Shown: one piece after another, positions 49,756-62,834 of the stretch
Position numbering within the stretch: position 1 is the stretch's first letter
Layout of the letters: each line of letters starts with the position of its first letter
Assembly: GCA_029582265.1 (NCBI GenBank)
Contig: CM055822.1
Location: 40,197,067 to 40,261,066 of the forward strand
Source: Zoroaster sp. YZ-2022
Lineage: Eukaryota; Echinodermata; Asteroidea; Forcipulatida; Zoroasteridae
Direction: 5' to 3'
Length of the DNA stretch: 64,000 bases
Position numbers and translations under genes: made by a program
Notes under the pieces: model-generated
The model's database searches: none
The model's input: the letters and a program-made list of their open reading frames with translations, nothing else
Told to the model about the DNA's origin: nothing

Positions 49756-51085
49756 TATGTCTTTGTATTAAGTCTTGCACAAAAATAAATTTAATTGATG
49801 GACTGCATGTTTATATACCGGGAGTGATCTTTATTTATAATATTCTTCACTTTCAACTCAAGTTTATAATAAACAAAAATATAATGATAAATTGACAATG
49901 AACACTGTAATCAAGCATCTCCTTATTGCTTATAAATTGTCTTTGGTTTCACCAGTTTTCAAAATTCCCACGTAAAAACAAAAACCTTAAAACACGTAGA
50001 AAACTAAGGATACTTCATCAACAATGTGTTACACTTTTGGAAAAGTAACGGATTCTGCAGAAAGAGTTCAAATCTGAAACACAAATTTTTAATTATATTC
50101 ACCGTTTAGTGATTTTGAAGAGTTAGACCGCCCTTTAGCGGCTGGTTAAAGGAAAAAATCGCCTGAACCGAATACAGGGAAAATAATCATTTATTGAGAA
50201 AATGAACTTTGTAACATTTTTCAGACATATAGCTGTTCTGTCCTTTACTTACGGTCCAAGCAAGAAGTTCAAATTCAACATATTGTAATTTGGTGAAATT
50301 TATATTGTTACAATAAAAGACGCAGACTTTTTCAAGTAATATGCCAATTGTCATGTCATTAGTGATCATTTTAATTAAACTTTTGGAAGTTAACCCCAAC
50401 ACCGTAATTTTGGGTGTAAGTTATTTTAGTAGTGTCCGGGTTTTTAATTTAATTAAGCTATTTCATAGAAACTGCAGCAAAAATATATTTATTTCCAGAT
50501 TTGAATCCAAACATGCAAAGTTATGACTTGTACAATAAATGAGAAGCAGATATTAACCGATTTGTAATTGATTAAACATTTTATTTCACGGTATTTGTTT
50601 TTCTTTCTGAAAGATAATTCAGAGTGATCAGAATAGACTAAAATTTGCCTGTAAAATAGTAAAGAAACACGGTCGATATATGAAGGCCTACATAAATTGA
50701 AGAATACATACGGTACATACACACATCATGAGAAGGAATTCTTTTATCACCTTACCACACGTGTACCAACCAACCTTTTCCCCTCCCCTGAAATGTTCAA
50801 ATAAATGCACCACAAAAACTAGATCTTATTTTTTAGAAAAATAATTATGTGAAATGTATATTCTGTATGTTCACTCCCCTCGCTAGTGATTGTATAATTT
50901 CAAGCCCATCAATTACATACGTATACATGTATATTTACAGACCTACTTCATATTTTAAATACACTGTAAGTTATAGATGTGCATAATTTGTGAAAACATT
51001 ACTGGAATTATAAAATTCTATTCTTGCGGTTCTTGTTTATCTGGCACTATGTATCCAAAATCATCAAAAACTGTGAATTACCATA
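49756..51085. other. Intergenic, nothing recognised
   Basis: AT-rich DNA. 50240-50340 weakly resembles 915-1020 (shared AAGTTCAAATTCAACA). No gene is supported. Confidence 0.35.
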
Positions 51086-51119
51086 CTTAGGTTTTGCTTC
51101 GGTGCCCGAAGACTTTATC

Positions 51120-51470
51120 ATGTTGATGTATCAACTCAATACAAGCATAGGCCCTATATGAAGTTGTAGTTGCAGACAAATTGTAACACAGTATTGAGAA
51201 GAACCTTGGGAAAATAAATAAGTATTCTGGATGCATTTTCATTATTTTCTTGTTAACGGCACACATTATGAAGAAAGCATAGGCCCTACTTGTAGTTGTA
51301 GAAGCAGATATATTATAACACAAATTTGATATGAACCTTAGAGAATAAATAAGTATTCTGAAGACATTTGATTTTGTTCTTGTTTACGGCACACGTATGA
51401 AGTAAAGCATATGCCCTACATGTAGTTGTAAAAAGAGTTGTAAAAACACACTGTTGATATGAACCTGCTT
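51120..51470. repeat. Three-copy tandem repeat, roughly 130-bp period
   Basis: AAGCATAGGCCCTA followed by GAAGTTGTAG/TTGTAGTTGTA, then ATATGAACCTTAGAGAATAA and ATAAGTATTCTG, starts near 51143, 51276 and 51405. Copies are diverged by roughly 10-20% by eye. Confidence 0.8.
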
Positions 51471-52004
51471 GCAGAAAAAGATTTTGGAGTAAAATATTTT
51501 TGATTTAATAGTTGTTCTTTCATCATCGCCAGTCTGGCAACATTAAAAATGAATATTGAACTTGACTGCACATACAGTTTATTCATACACCCAGACATGA
51601 ACGTGTTCAATATCGCTGAACATGCACACTGTGTACATGTGCAGTTGTTTCCGAATAAATTTATCGTATTAATGTATTGGTGCAAAGACTATGTCTTTGA
51701 GTATTTTAAGTGGGCGAGGAATTTTGTGAATTCTGGATTACTCTATATTTGAGGGCAGGGCCACGATAAATACAATCATTTCATGATCGGCTGGGATCAT
51801 TACAAAAGTGTTGGATTCATTAGAGCTTATTATGACTGGATACGAACATTTTTCCTTTTGAATAAGGTTGAGTTGATGTCAATAAAACAAGTTAGGGCGT
51901 GCGTTCACTATGATCCACAGTAATAAACCTTCCATAATTCTTCTTCTAGGGGATAGTTGAAGGTATTGCGTCCGTCAGAACAGAACAAACGCTGTACGTA
52001 TCGA
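51471..52004. other. Intergenic, nothing recognised
   Basis: The short frame 51549-51752 (NIELDCTYSLFIHPDMN...) has no identifiable relatives that I can name. No repeat is seen. Confidence 0.3.
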
Positions 52005-52639
52005 AATATATGCGCGATACAAGTTTACTTGCGCAACAAACATTATGATAAATACATGGGTTCCATTTCGCCTAGTCTTTTATAAGAGAATAGTTAAACT
52101 CTCCTTAGGCCAAACAAGTCCGTGGTTTCTGGTCTCTGCGCGCGTCGCTTCAGACCCGCGCGTCGGCATTTTAAATTTTCTAATTTTTGTTGCTATGACA
52201 CAATGTCCAACTGCAGCTAAAATTGCTGGATCGATTAGAATTCTGCCTTTGCTTTAAACGACTTTTTCACATAAGGGTATGAACGTTTGCCCGATTTGTG
52301 AGGCCTCTCTTAGCCACCAAACTTTGTATGTGGGAAATTTATTCCCCGCGTATACAATGTATCACGTACTTCTCTGTTGACAAAAAAATAAATAAATAAA
52401 ATAAATAATAAAAAATGGCCGAAAAAAGCGCGTCACCGCATCGATTTTGAAGCCGACCGATAACTAGAAACTGGAGACTGTTTGGGCCTTAATTAAGAGG
52501 CAATGGATTGTGTTCATTGTGAGTACATATGTAGGTACGTATTGAACCACCAGCAAGCTCATCATAACATGATAATGGTGACGTGTTTGACTGGTCTTTC
52601 TCAGGCTCCTGAATTCATACTTATACTCTTTTAGACGTT
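52005..52639 (+). repeat. Left part of a direct paralogous repeat (copy A)
   Basis: CGCGATACAAG near 52013, ATTATGATAAATACATGGG, TTCCATTTCGCCTAGTCTTT and GTGAGTACATATGTAGGTAC, then CTCCTGAATTCATACTTA, are collinear with 59965-59975 plus 61346-61570 (copy B). Copy A carries an extra segment of about 370 bp (52110-52480) that includes GCGTCACCGCATCGAT. Copy A continues at 53615-53796 and 59276-59445, split by two foldback insertions. Confidence 0.75.
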
Positions 52640-53608
52640 TGTTCCGGACCATAATGTCCGCAAGTACCATTATGTCCGCGAACCGATTTGGGCCCATTAT
52701 GTCCGACCCATTACGTCCGCGGAACCATTACGTCCGACCCATTACGTCCGCTGAACCATTACGTCCGACCCATTACGTCCGCTGAACCATTACGTCCGAC
52801 CCATTACGTCCGCGGAACCATTACGTCCGCGGAACCATTATGTCCGACCCATTACGTCCGCAGGCCCATTATGTCCGACCCATTACGTCCGCGGAACCAT
52901 TATGTCCGACCCATTACGTCCGCGGACCCATTATGTTCGACCCATTACGTCCGCGGGCCCATAACTCAAATAATGTTTGAACACGTAACGTTGGGGAAGT
53001 TAAAACCAATTACTTAGAACAATTTCATGCCACAGCGCTCTACTGCAAAATTGGGTTGTTAAAAACCACTGGTGCTAATTTAGTAAAGTGTCTGAATTAT
53101 CGTGCTTCATATGAGCACCACTGGTGTACTATTTAACATACCAGTTTTTGCACTGTAAGTACTTACAGTGCAAACACACTTTTTTTAACACATTTTTTAA
53201 GTAGAGCGCTGTGACATGAAATTGTTGGTTTTAACTTCCCAAACGTTACGTGTTCAAACATTATTTGAGTTATGGGCCCGCGGACGTAATGGGTCGGACA
53301 TAATGAGCCCGCGGACGTAATGGGTCGGACATAATGGGTCCGCGGACGTAATGGGTCGGACATAATGGACCCGCGGACGTAATGGGTCGGACGTAATGGT
53401 TCCGCGGACGTAATGGGTCGGACATAATGGGCACACGGACGTAATGGGTCGGACATAATGGACCTGAGGACGTAATGGGTCGGACGTAATGGTTCCGCGG
53501 ACGTAATGGGTCGGACGTAATGGTTTCGCGGACGTAATGGGTCGGACGTAATTGGCCCAAATCGGTTCGCGGACATAATGGTACTTGCGGACATTATGGT
53601 CCGGAACA
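52640..53608. mobile_element. Foldback element of 'TACGTCCG' motifs, copy 1
   Basis: Starts TGTTCCGGACCATAATGTCC and ends with its reverse complement. GACGTT lies directly outside on both sides (52634-52639 and 53609-53614), a perfect 6-bp target duplication. Each arm is about 400 bp: an array of CCATTAYGTCCG boxes (31-bp double units) followed by a non-repetitive inner part (TTTGAACACGTAACGTT and GGTTTTAACTTCCC in mirror image). A loop of about 160 bp (53040-53200) holds the perfect palindrome GCACTGTAAGTACTTACAGT+GC and AGCACCACTGGTGT. No coding sequence. The 6-bp duplication does not match classical FB (9 bp); the superfamily is unassigned. Confidence 0.85.
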
Positions 53609-53614
53609 GACGTT

Positions 53615-53796
53615 ATATTTTTTGGTGTAATCCAATTGGCGATATTCAGTGGTTGCCGTAAAAGGGATAGGGAATTTACATGTATTTCCGTGCTTTCGTG
53701 AATGAAAGTAATATCACATTTTGCTGAGTATTCTGAAAACTAAGGCTTTTGTATAGACGCCTGATATAAAATAAAATAAACTAAAATATACACGTG
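53615..53796 (+). repeat. Middle part of paralogous repeat copy A
   Basis: GGCGATATTCAGTGGTTGCC, GGGAATTTACATGTATTTCC and AAGGCTTTTGTATAGACGCC match 61600-61860 of copy B in order, linking the two foldback insertions to one interrupted ancestral segment. Confidence 0.8.
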
Positions 53797-54055
53797 TGTT
53801 CCGGACCATAATGTCCGCAAGTACCATTATGTCCGCGAACCGATTTGGGCCCATTATGTCCGTCCCAGTACGTCCGCGAGCCCATTATGTCCGTCCCAAT
53901 ACGTCCGCGAGCCCATTATGTCCGTACCAATACGTCCGCGAGCCATTATGTCCGGCCCATCACGTCCGCAGGCCCATTATGTCCGCAGGCCCATTATGTC
54001 TGTCCCATTATGTCCGCTGGCGCATATGTAGCGTAATACATATGTAGCGTAGTAC

Positions 54056-55920
<1,865 letters not shown>

Positions 55921-56148
55921 GACACGACACAGTTATTTATCTCGCTGTACATTGCAGGTGTGTCGACCTTTGTGTGGTGCCGACCCCATCCGGGGACAGC
56001 GCCCCCTTCACGTATGCTGAATTTCGCTGGCCAGAAATTGCTACAAAAGCCTTGGTTAAGGCTTACGCTAGCCTTTAGTTAAGGCCCACGCAGCACCCCG
56101 ATCACATGCGATTTGACTTCTTCTTCTTATCGTGCCCACACACACGCT

Positions 56149-59049
56149 AGATGTTGTGTTTCCGCCATAGCTGAACACAATCCTTAGCACTATCGTTGAA
56201 TTCTGCAAGATCCCTAGCGTCGCATTCCTGCTCCAGTAGGGGACATCTCAGCAGGTGTTCCATGGTTTGTGGTTCAGTACCACACTCACAGGTCACATCC
56301 TCTGTGTCCAGATATCACCACTTCTTGAGAGTCACTTTACAGCGACCAGTACCGGATCTTAACCTGTTGAGGCATTTCCATTCAGCCCAACTTGAGTCAG
56401 CACCAGGTGGGAGTTCTTCTTTGGCACTTATGGACATGGTTGGTGTTGTTGGAATATTGGCAAGCCTCTCTTCCCATAAGGCAACTCTGGTACTTTCAGC
56501 TCCGCTGGGTTCAACTTCATTGAGGAAGCTTTTCCTGGATTTGAGCCGTCTCTTTGCTGGTTCATGGTCGAATAGGGGATGTCGCTCATCTGTGGTCTGG
56601 CGCTGGCGTTCTCTAGTGCTTGCTGCACTGCGTCGAATCTCTGGTGGTGCTATACCTGATAGAATGTATAGGCTGTCTATTGGTGTTGGTCTGAGGCATC
56701 CAGTGACTAGACGACATATAGCGTTGATGGCTGGGTCAATCTTCTTAGCATGGGCTGATCTTTCCCAAACATGGCATGCATACTCAGCAGTTGAGTAGCA
56801 GAGGGCTAAGGCGGTTGACCGTAGAGTATCTGGGCTGGCACCCAACTTGTTCTAGTAAGTTTGCTGACAATGTTGTTTCTTGCACAGACTTTAGCTTTTG
56901 ACTTCTCAACATGGGTCTTGAAGGAAAGGCATCGATCTAAGGTGATGCCTAGATATACTGGGTGATCGCAGTTTTCAAGTTGAGTACCTGACCAGGTGAC
57001 GTTCAGTTGGCGTCTGACTTCTCGATTGCGCAGATGGAAAGCACACACCTGTGTCTTTGATGGATTTGCACGAAGGTGGTTCTCTTCATAGTAGGGGGTT
57101 AATTCGTTGAGAGCATTTGAGAGTCGTTCTTCAACAACACTGAAGTCACTGTCTTGAGCAGCTACACCAAGGTCATCTGCATAGATAAAGCGCCTGGTAC
57201 CTTCACTTCTCGGTTGGTCGTTTGTGTAGATGTTGAAGAGAAGTGGTGCAAGCACACTTTCCTGTGGTAGACCATTCTTGAGTCTCCGCCATCTGCTCTT
57301 CTTACCGCCCAACTCAACAAAGAAAAGCCTGTTCTCGAGCATGCTTTCAATCAGTTCCGTTAGACGGATGTCCTTGGTAAAGTCCAGAAACTTGCGGAGA
57401 AGGCATCTGTGGTTAACTGTATCGTAAGCAGCTGAGAGGTCAACAAACACTACACCGGTAACCATCCCTTCCTCGAAACCATCTTCGATGTGCTGAGTGA
57501 GGTTGAGTACTTGGCTCGTCGTAGACTTGCCGGGGCGGAAACCAGCTTGCTCTGGGATGAGGAATTCGTCAACAACTGGTCCAATTCTGCCGAGTATGAG
57601 TCGTTCGAACAGCTTATACGTATGACTCAGAAGTGAGATAGGCCTGTAACTCTTGGGAATCGATGGATCTTTTCCCGGTTTCAGGAGTGCCATTACATGT
57701 GCTTTCTTCCAGATCTTAGGAAGCCTGTGTGTAGTTAAGCAGTGATTATACAACTGGAGCAGCCATTTCTTCACAGCAGGTCCTGCTCTGTTGAGATGTT
57801 ATCTAGGCCGATTGCTTTTCCTGGCTTCAGTGAAGAGATGCCCTTTTCTAGCTCTTCCATAGTCATGGGTCTAGTGTGACCAGGGTCTTTGCTGTACTTT
57901 TTGCGGTCTAGTTTGGTCTTATATTTCATATTTCCCCTTTTGCTGTTCAATAGAAGTTGGTTAGCAACTTGGTTTGCAGTGACTTTGGGCTGTTGGGATC
58001 GCCACGAAGCTTTCAAATGATTGACCATGCTTTCTTACTGTTCTTTGACATACCAGTTGACTCTGTCAGGGCGTGCCAGGTCTTGCGACGCTCCTGAGAT
58101 ATGCTTTGCATCACTTTCTCGCCTACTTCAGTTGTTTCATCAGGGAAAGGGTCTTCTTCAAACATGGTGACATACTCTTCATAGAGTTCTGAGCTTTCCT
58201 TTGAAAGCCCAGGTATGTACTCCACTCTACAGCCCCGTGGAATGTGTCTTCTTGCAGTTTTCTTAACAAGTTCAGCAAAACGGCCGTAGTTGCATGATAT
58301 TGGTGCAATTTGTTTCACTTTCTGTTCTAGCTCGTCGGTGAACCCTTTCCAGTCAGCTTTCTTATAGTTGAAGCGCCTCTTGAAAGGCACACTAGTTGGT
58401 TTTACAGCTGCATTGACTTGGATGCCACTTGGCCGGTGTTGACTTAATGGGATTGGGTTCAACACGATCTTCTGACAGTCCTGCAATGTTACTGGTGACG
58501 ATGGCTAAATCTGGGTCATAACCACGTCTCCACCGGGCACTATGAAATGATGATGGTAGCTTGGTGTCATGAATGAGACTGAGTTGGTTGGTGTCCATCC
58601 ATTCCTCTACTGCTTCTCCATCTTTGTTGGTTTCCTTGTACCCCCATTGGGTGCTATGGCTGTTAAAGTCACCAATGATGATCTGTGGTTTGCTGTGTAC
58701 TTGTGGAACAGAGTGCGGGAACTTGTAGTCAACTGCTCGTGGCTTGTAGACAGATGTTTCTACTACACTGCTCAATTCAACTGTTAGTACTTCGATGTTG
58801 TCATCTTCTGAGACGGATGTAGCTTCTATAACAGAACTTGCTTTGACAAATATTGCACTGCCGTACTGTCGATGCGGTCGCTCGGTGACAAGGACCATAC
58901 CAGGTATGGATGGGCAGTTGTTGTCGCTCCCTCTATGCGTCTCCTGCAGGCAGAAGACATCACAGTGGAGATTGCTGCAAAGTTCAGCTAAGATTTGTTG
59001 CTTGGCCGTTGAAAAACCTTCTACGTTTACAGAGAAGACTAAAGGCTAG
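56149..59049 (-). pseudogene. Jockey-superfamily-like non-LTR retrotransposon ORF2, broken
   Basis: On the minus strand, an exo-endonuclease domain begins at about 59043 (VNVEGFSTAKQQ, CDVFCLQETHRGSDNN) and runs to GDFNSHSTQWGYKE and RRGYDPDLAIV. A linker (58486-57771) includes ISSLKPGKAIGLDNIS. The RT (57774-56806) has YRPISLLSHTYKLFERLIL, VFVDLSAAYDTVNHR, the ES variant in GLPQESVLAPLLFN and the catalytic RFIYADDLGV. The C-terminus (56845-56149) has GIAPPEIRR and, past a TGA, a zinc knuckle CECGTEPQTMEHLLRCP, ending TAG at 56149. At least four frame changes and one nonsense inactivate it. The 5' end (ORF1 and the endonuclease start) is missing exactly where the foldback array begins. The clade is not certain. 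Confidence 0.87.
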
Positions 59050-59281
59050 GCTTCCACCAGAGAGGCGCCTGCGGACGTAATGGGCCGGACATAATGGGCC
59101 CGCGGATATAATGGGCCGGACATAATGGGCCCGCAGACGTAATGGGCCGAACTTAATGGGCCTGCGGACATAATGGGCCGGACTTAATGAGCTTGCGGAC
59201 GTAATGGGCCGGACATAGTGGGCCCAAATCGGCTTGCGGACATAATGGTTCTTGCGGACATTTTGGTCCGTAACACACGTG

Positions 59282-59445
59282 TGATATAAAATATCCAGAA
59301 AACAAAGGACAATAATATGAACACAGGAACAGACAAATGGAACAGTGAGTGACACAAGTAAAGGGTAGGGCTTAAACCCACAACAACCTTCCACTGTTTT
59401 TGTTTCTTCATGTTTATAAATAAACATTTTAATTTGGCATCAGAA
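59282..59445 (+). repeat. Right part of paralogous repeat copy A
   Basis: GATATAAAATATCCAGAAAA, CAGACAAATGGAACAGTGAG, CCCACAACAACCTTCCACTG and TAAATAAACATTTTAATTTG match 61861-61985 of copy B, completing the segment interrupted by foldback copy 2. Confidence 0.8.
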
Positions 59446-59975
59446 GGTACTGAGTTCGAGATCTGCTATGAACATTACAGCACTTCTTTTATTACTCTTC
59501 TCCGTTCATGGATATCGTCCGTGGACAAGGAATCAGTTCCAAAAAAACTTCCGAACATTTTTACATAAACGCTTTTTAAATGTTTTGTTTTCCGACTTTT
59601 TAACAAAGTTTGTTGTTTGTGTGTTTGTTTTCTGTTCCCTCCCCCAACCCTCTAAAACAACAAATTGATCCAGGTTGTTTGTAAACCATTTATGAGTATT
59701 AAAGATGCATCGCCCGTATGTACCTGGCAATTTTCGGAAATGTTTTTATAAGAAAAATCCGTTTTTAATGGTTTGTCAGAAGTTTAATTTAACAGTAAAA
59801 AATGTTCAACAGAATTTATGACGAGACTCGCCATTAATTTATTTCAGTACATATTTACTGTATAGAAGCATGCTTATTAAGATTATTTTGAAAAATTTGT
59901 TATTTCCAAGCATTTGTTTTTACATCCTCAAGTCAATAGCAATGTTACGATGAAAAATACACGCGCGATACATCT
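59446..59975. other. Intergenic, nothing recognised
   Basis: AT-rich DNA with no gene or repeat recognised until GCGCGATACATC (about 59963), which belongs to paralogous copy B, interrupted there by the Penelope element. Confidence 0.4.
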
Positions 59976-60965
59976 TTAATTGAGCAGACAGTTGGGACCT
60001 CCATGGGATCTCCTCTATCCCCGGTCCTTGCTGACATTTTCATGGAGGAGTTTGAAAACTCTTCCCTCAACACCGCCGACCTTCAACCTAACCTGTGGTT
60101 CCGCTACGTGGATGACACCTTTGTGGTTTGGCCACATGGCAGAGACACACTCCAGGACTTTCTACAACACCTCAACGAGCAACATCCTAGCATCAAGTTC
60201 ACCATGGAAACAGAGCAAGATGGCAAGATCGCGTTCCTCGATGTTGGCATTTCCAGAAACCCAGACGGCTCCCTACACCATAACGTTTACAGAAAGCCCA
60301 CCCACACAGACCGTTACATCAACCAGCGCTCCTTCCATCACCCTAGCATAAAGTCATCGGTCAACCGTACCCTCGTACAATGCGCCTACAACCTATGTGA
60401 CAAGGACAGTCTACGCAAGGAACTACGGCACATCAGGACTCTCCTCCAGCGCAATGGTTACAATCCCAACAAGATCAGCACATCGAAGCCGGTTTGAAAC
60501 CCCGACCGCAAGGTAAGTAATCTATTCCTTTTCTACTTGTCTCCCATATCTAGGTTCGACGTCACATAAACTCCAACGCATCCTCCGACAAGCAGGCATC
60601 CAAGTGTCCCAATCAGCCCCCAGCAAACTCCAAGGACTTCTACACACTCACAAAGATAAACCGGATCCCAGCAACAGAGCGGGGTCTACCGCATCCCGTG
60701 TGAGTGTGGTAAGGTCTACATCGGTGAAACAGGGCGGAATCTCCCCATTAGACTGAAAGAACACCGAGCACACGGCCGCAGAGGAGATTTTGAGAAGTCA
60801 GCCATCGTCAAGCACTCACACATCAAGGACCACCAAATGGACTGGCAGGCAGCCCGACTCATCACACCCATCGACACATGGCACCCCAGACGCATCAGAG
60901 GCCATCGAGATTGTGTAACACGACACTGTGCCACAGTACATCGGCTTCTACATCAGTGATATTTG
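59976..60965 (+). pseudogene. Penelope-like RT/GIY-YIG polyprotein remnant
   Basis: RT motifs are EQTVGTSMGSPLSPVLADIF, WFRYVDDTFVVW (catalytic YVDD), GKIAFLDVGISRNPDGSL and VYRKPTHTDRYINQRSFHH. A stop follows STSKPV at 60495-60497. The linker LPYLGSTSHKLQRILRQAGI is read in the +1 frame (from about 60541). The GIY-YIG domain GVYRIPCECGKVYIGETGRN, then LKEHRAHGRR, is back in the first frame from 60681. Near 60898 a slip and a TAA break the C-terminus (EAIEIV, then HDTVPQYIGFYISDIW). The order RT then GIY-YIG, with CCHH-like cysteines in the YRIPCECG loop, is diagnostic for Penelope-type retroelements. The 5' RT half is missing and the copy is dead. Confidence 0.9.
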
Positions 60966-61348
60966 GCGACCACTACTACGGACTGAAGGATCTTCCATAT
61001 CCAAAGTCCACAACCTAACCCAGACTGAGGGATCTCCTATATCCTAAGTTAACCACCCTCCTTCCCCCCGTGCTTGTCAACAACTGATTCGGTTCAGTGA
61101 GCACACACTCCTTCCCCCAACTCCTAGGATCCTAGTCTCAACAGTTCCCGCCTGCACGCCTCAACAAACTAATCCTCCAGCATCCTGTCATCGCGTAAAC
61201 AGCAGCATTCCCCAGTGTCCGGCATTCTCCTGAGGACGATCAGAGCATACTGATCGAAACGTCGAGTTGTACCTCCAGTTCTTTTCAGAACTAATCACTA
61301 CTCAATTGAGAATATTTCACATGGTGTCACCGCAATTAGTCTTACTTA
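59976..61348 (+). mobile_element. 5'-truncated Penelope-like element with 3' UTR
   Basis: It contains the C-terminal half of the RT, the linker, a GIY-YIG endonuclease and a 3' UTR. The UTR has TCTCCTGAGGACGATCAGAG, ACTGATCGAAACGTCGAG, CCAGTTCTTTTCAGAACT and ends CACCGCAATTAGTCTTACTT. Paralogous DNA flanks it (GCGCGATACATC to the left, ATTATGATAAATGCATAGG to the right); in copy A the same two words are about 30 bp apart at 52013-52050, so this is an insertion. Confidence 0.87.
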
Positions 61349-62000
61349 TTATGATAAATGCATAGGTTCCATTTCGCCTAGTCTTTTTGCAGAGAATAAT
61401 TAAACTCTCCTTAAATAATAGGCAGTTGATTGTGTTCATGGTGAGTACATACGTAGGTACGTATTGAAGCAATGAACATGCTAATCAAACCATAATAATG
61501 GTGCTGTAAAGAGAAAGATTGTTTGATGGGTCTTTCTGCAGCTCCTAAATTCATACTTACATTTTTTTAGACAATGGCCTTTTTTGTATAATCTTATTGG
61601 CGATATTCAGTGGCTATTTCTTGTGTACATAATTGTGGTTATGTAAACGCACAACAATTGGCTGCCGTGAAAAGGATATGGTACACATTTACCTGTATTT
61701 CGTGTTTCAGTGAAGGAAAATAATACATTTTGTTGATATATTTTTGGAAATATATAATTGTATGAAAAAAAATAATAAACAAGACAAGCGAGTACACGGA
61801 ACCCAGAAAAAAATGCTGAATCCATATTCTGAAATCCAAGGCTTTTGTATAGACGCCTGCTATAAAACAAACAGAAAACAACAGACATATGGAACAGTGA
61901 GACAACTAAGGGGTAACCCACAACAACCTTCCGTTGTTTTTGCTACCTTCAATTTTTTTTAAATAAACATATATTAATACGGCATCAATTATTTTTGTAT
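61349..62000 (+). repeat. Paralogous repeat copy B (foldback empty-site copy)
   Basis: Collinear with copy A (52044-52639, 53615-53796, 59276-59445) but without either foldback element: CTTACATTTTTTTAGAC is followed within about 30 bp by TTGGCGATATTCAGTGGC, and TATAGACGCCTGCTATAAAA by CAGAAAACAACAGACATATG. Its left end is separated from GCGCGATACATC by the Penelope insertion. It gives the local pre-insertion state for both elements. Confidence 0.8.
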
Positions 62001-62317
62001 ATTTATTTCATTATTCATGTAACACAATTCTGAGAGTGGGGAATCTTTGTGATGATGTTTAGTGGACAAACACAATTTGGAGAGAGGCGTTACGCCCATT
62101 ATGTTCCCCAGATCTGCTACTGGGCAAGTGATTAGAACGTGAGCCCTCTTATTTGGGAATTATAGTGGGAGCGCCACAGTAACGGAAGATACAACTTAAT
62201 TTGATGACGCCCTTCCCCCTCCCTCTCCCTCATCCTCCCTCACCCCTCAATGATAATGCCTTCGCTGTGGCCTGCGTGTATGACGGAGGACCTCAATAAT
62301 TGTGTGTCAAAACAGGT

Positions 62318-62507
62318 GTGTCTATTTAAGTGCGCGCTCAAAATGCGTGAAAGCTTATAATAGGTGGCTAGTATTCATATTTCTGTATTGAAACACAAAG
62401 ACCTCGGGGAGCTTATTCCGTCTTCTTGTAGTTAATTGCGTGACATTTGTAACGTACAGAATACACGTATAGGCCTACCAAATTTCTAACATATGTTTTG
62501 ATTTGAA
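62318..62507 (+). promoter_or_regulatory. Probable promoter and 5' UTR of the PAN-domain gene
   Basis: A TATTTAAG TATA-like box lies at about 62322, roughly 185 bp before the start codon, followed by GTGCGCGCTC. The start context is TTGAAATGG, with A at -3 and G at +4, a favourable eukaryotic context. The transcription start is not known, and the TATA assignment is tentative. The preceding 62001-62317 shows only C/T-rich CCCTCCCTCTCCCTC near 62217. Confidence 0.35.
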
Positions 62508-62834
62508 ATGGCGCAGAACAACTTTGGATATGTTCAAATGTTTGTACTAATTCTCTATGCGCTGTTGCAAGTATCAACGGCTTACGGGAACACATCTATT
62601 ACAAAATGGTGTGGAATAGTGGATGTTGCCTTGATGGATAGGAATTTCTCATCGACTACTACCACAAACCACAAGCTCTGTCATCTAGCTTGCCTGAATT
62701 CAACGAATTGTCAGTCGGCTAACTACTGGCCAAAGACCCATTTGTGTGAATTCAACAACGCCTCACACTTCAATGTTTGTGGCCGGTATTTGCTCAAGCA
62801 GCAAGGGTCAATCTATACCTTTATCGAAGCTGAG
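62508..62834 (+). CDS. First coding exon: secreted PAN/apple-domain protein
   Basis: The ATG at 62508 opens a hydrophobic signal peptide (MFVLILYALLQVSTAYG, cleavage likely after about residue 27). Residues 34-109 then form a PAN/apple-like domain: cysteines at 35, 58, 62, 68, 80 and 91 (WCG, LCHLACLNSTNC, LCEF, VCGRY) with potential N-glycosylation at N28, N46, N64 and N84. PAN domains bind proteins or carbohydrates outside the cell. The exon ends GCTGAG|GTATGT at 62834 in phase 0. The frame stays open to 63014, but that tail (CMIFCLLASCIWFLFL) is read-through intron containing a repeat word (GGGGCGGATCCAGG). Further exons follow. The ligand is unknown. Confidence 0.8.

Noticed and set aside
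52688..53594. Short repetitive ORFs rich in PITSAxPLRPTHYVR
   Set aside because: They translate the TAYGTCCG box arrays of foldback copy 1 and appear symmetrically on both strands.
56196..56798. Plus-strand 200-codon ORF
   Set aside because: It is the antisense shadow of the minus-strand LINE C-terminus, which carries recognisable RT and zinc-knuckle motifs.
60513..60553. A 41-bp intron in the Penelope element (GTAAGT to TATCTAG)
   Set aside because: The supposed intron end translates into the conserved linker LPYLGSTSHKLQRIL in a shifted frame, so a frameshift explains the gap better than splicing.
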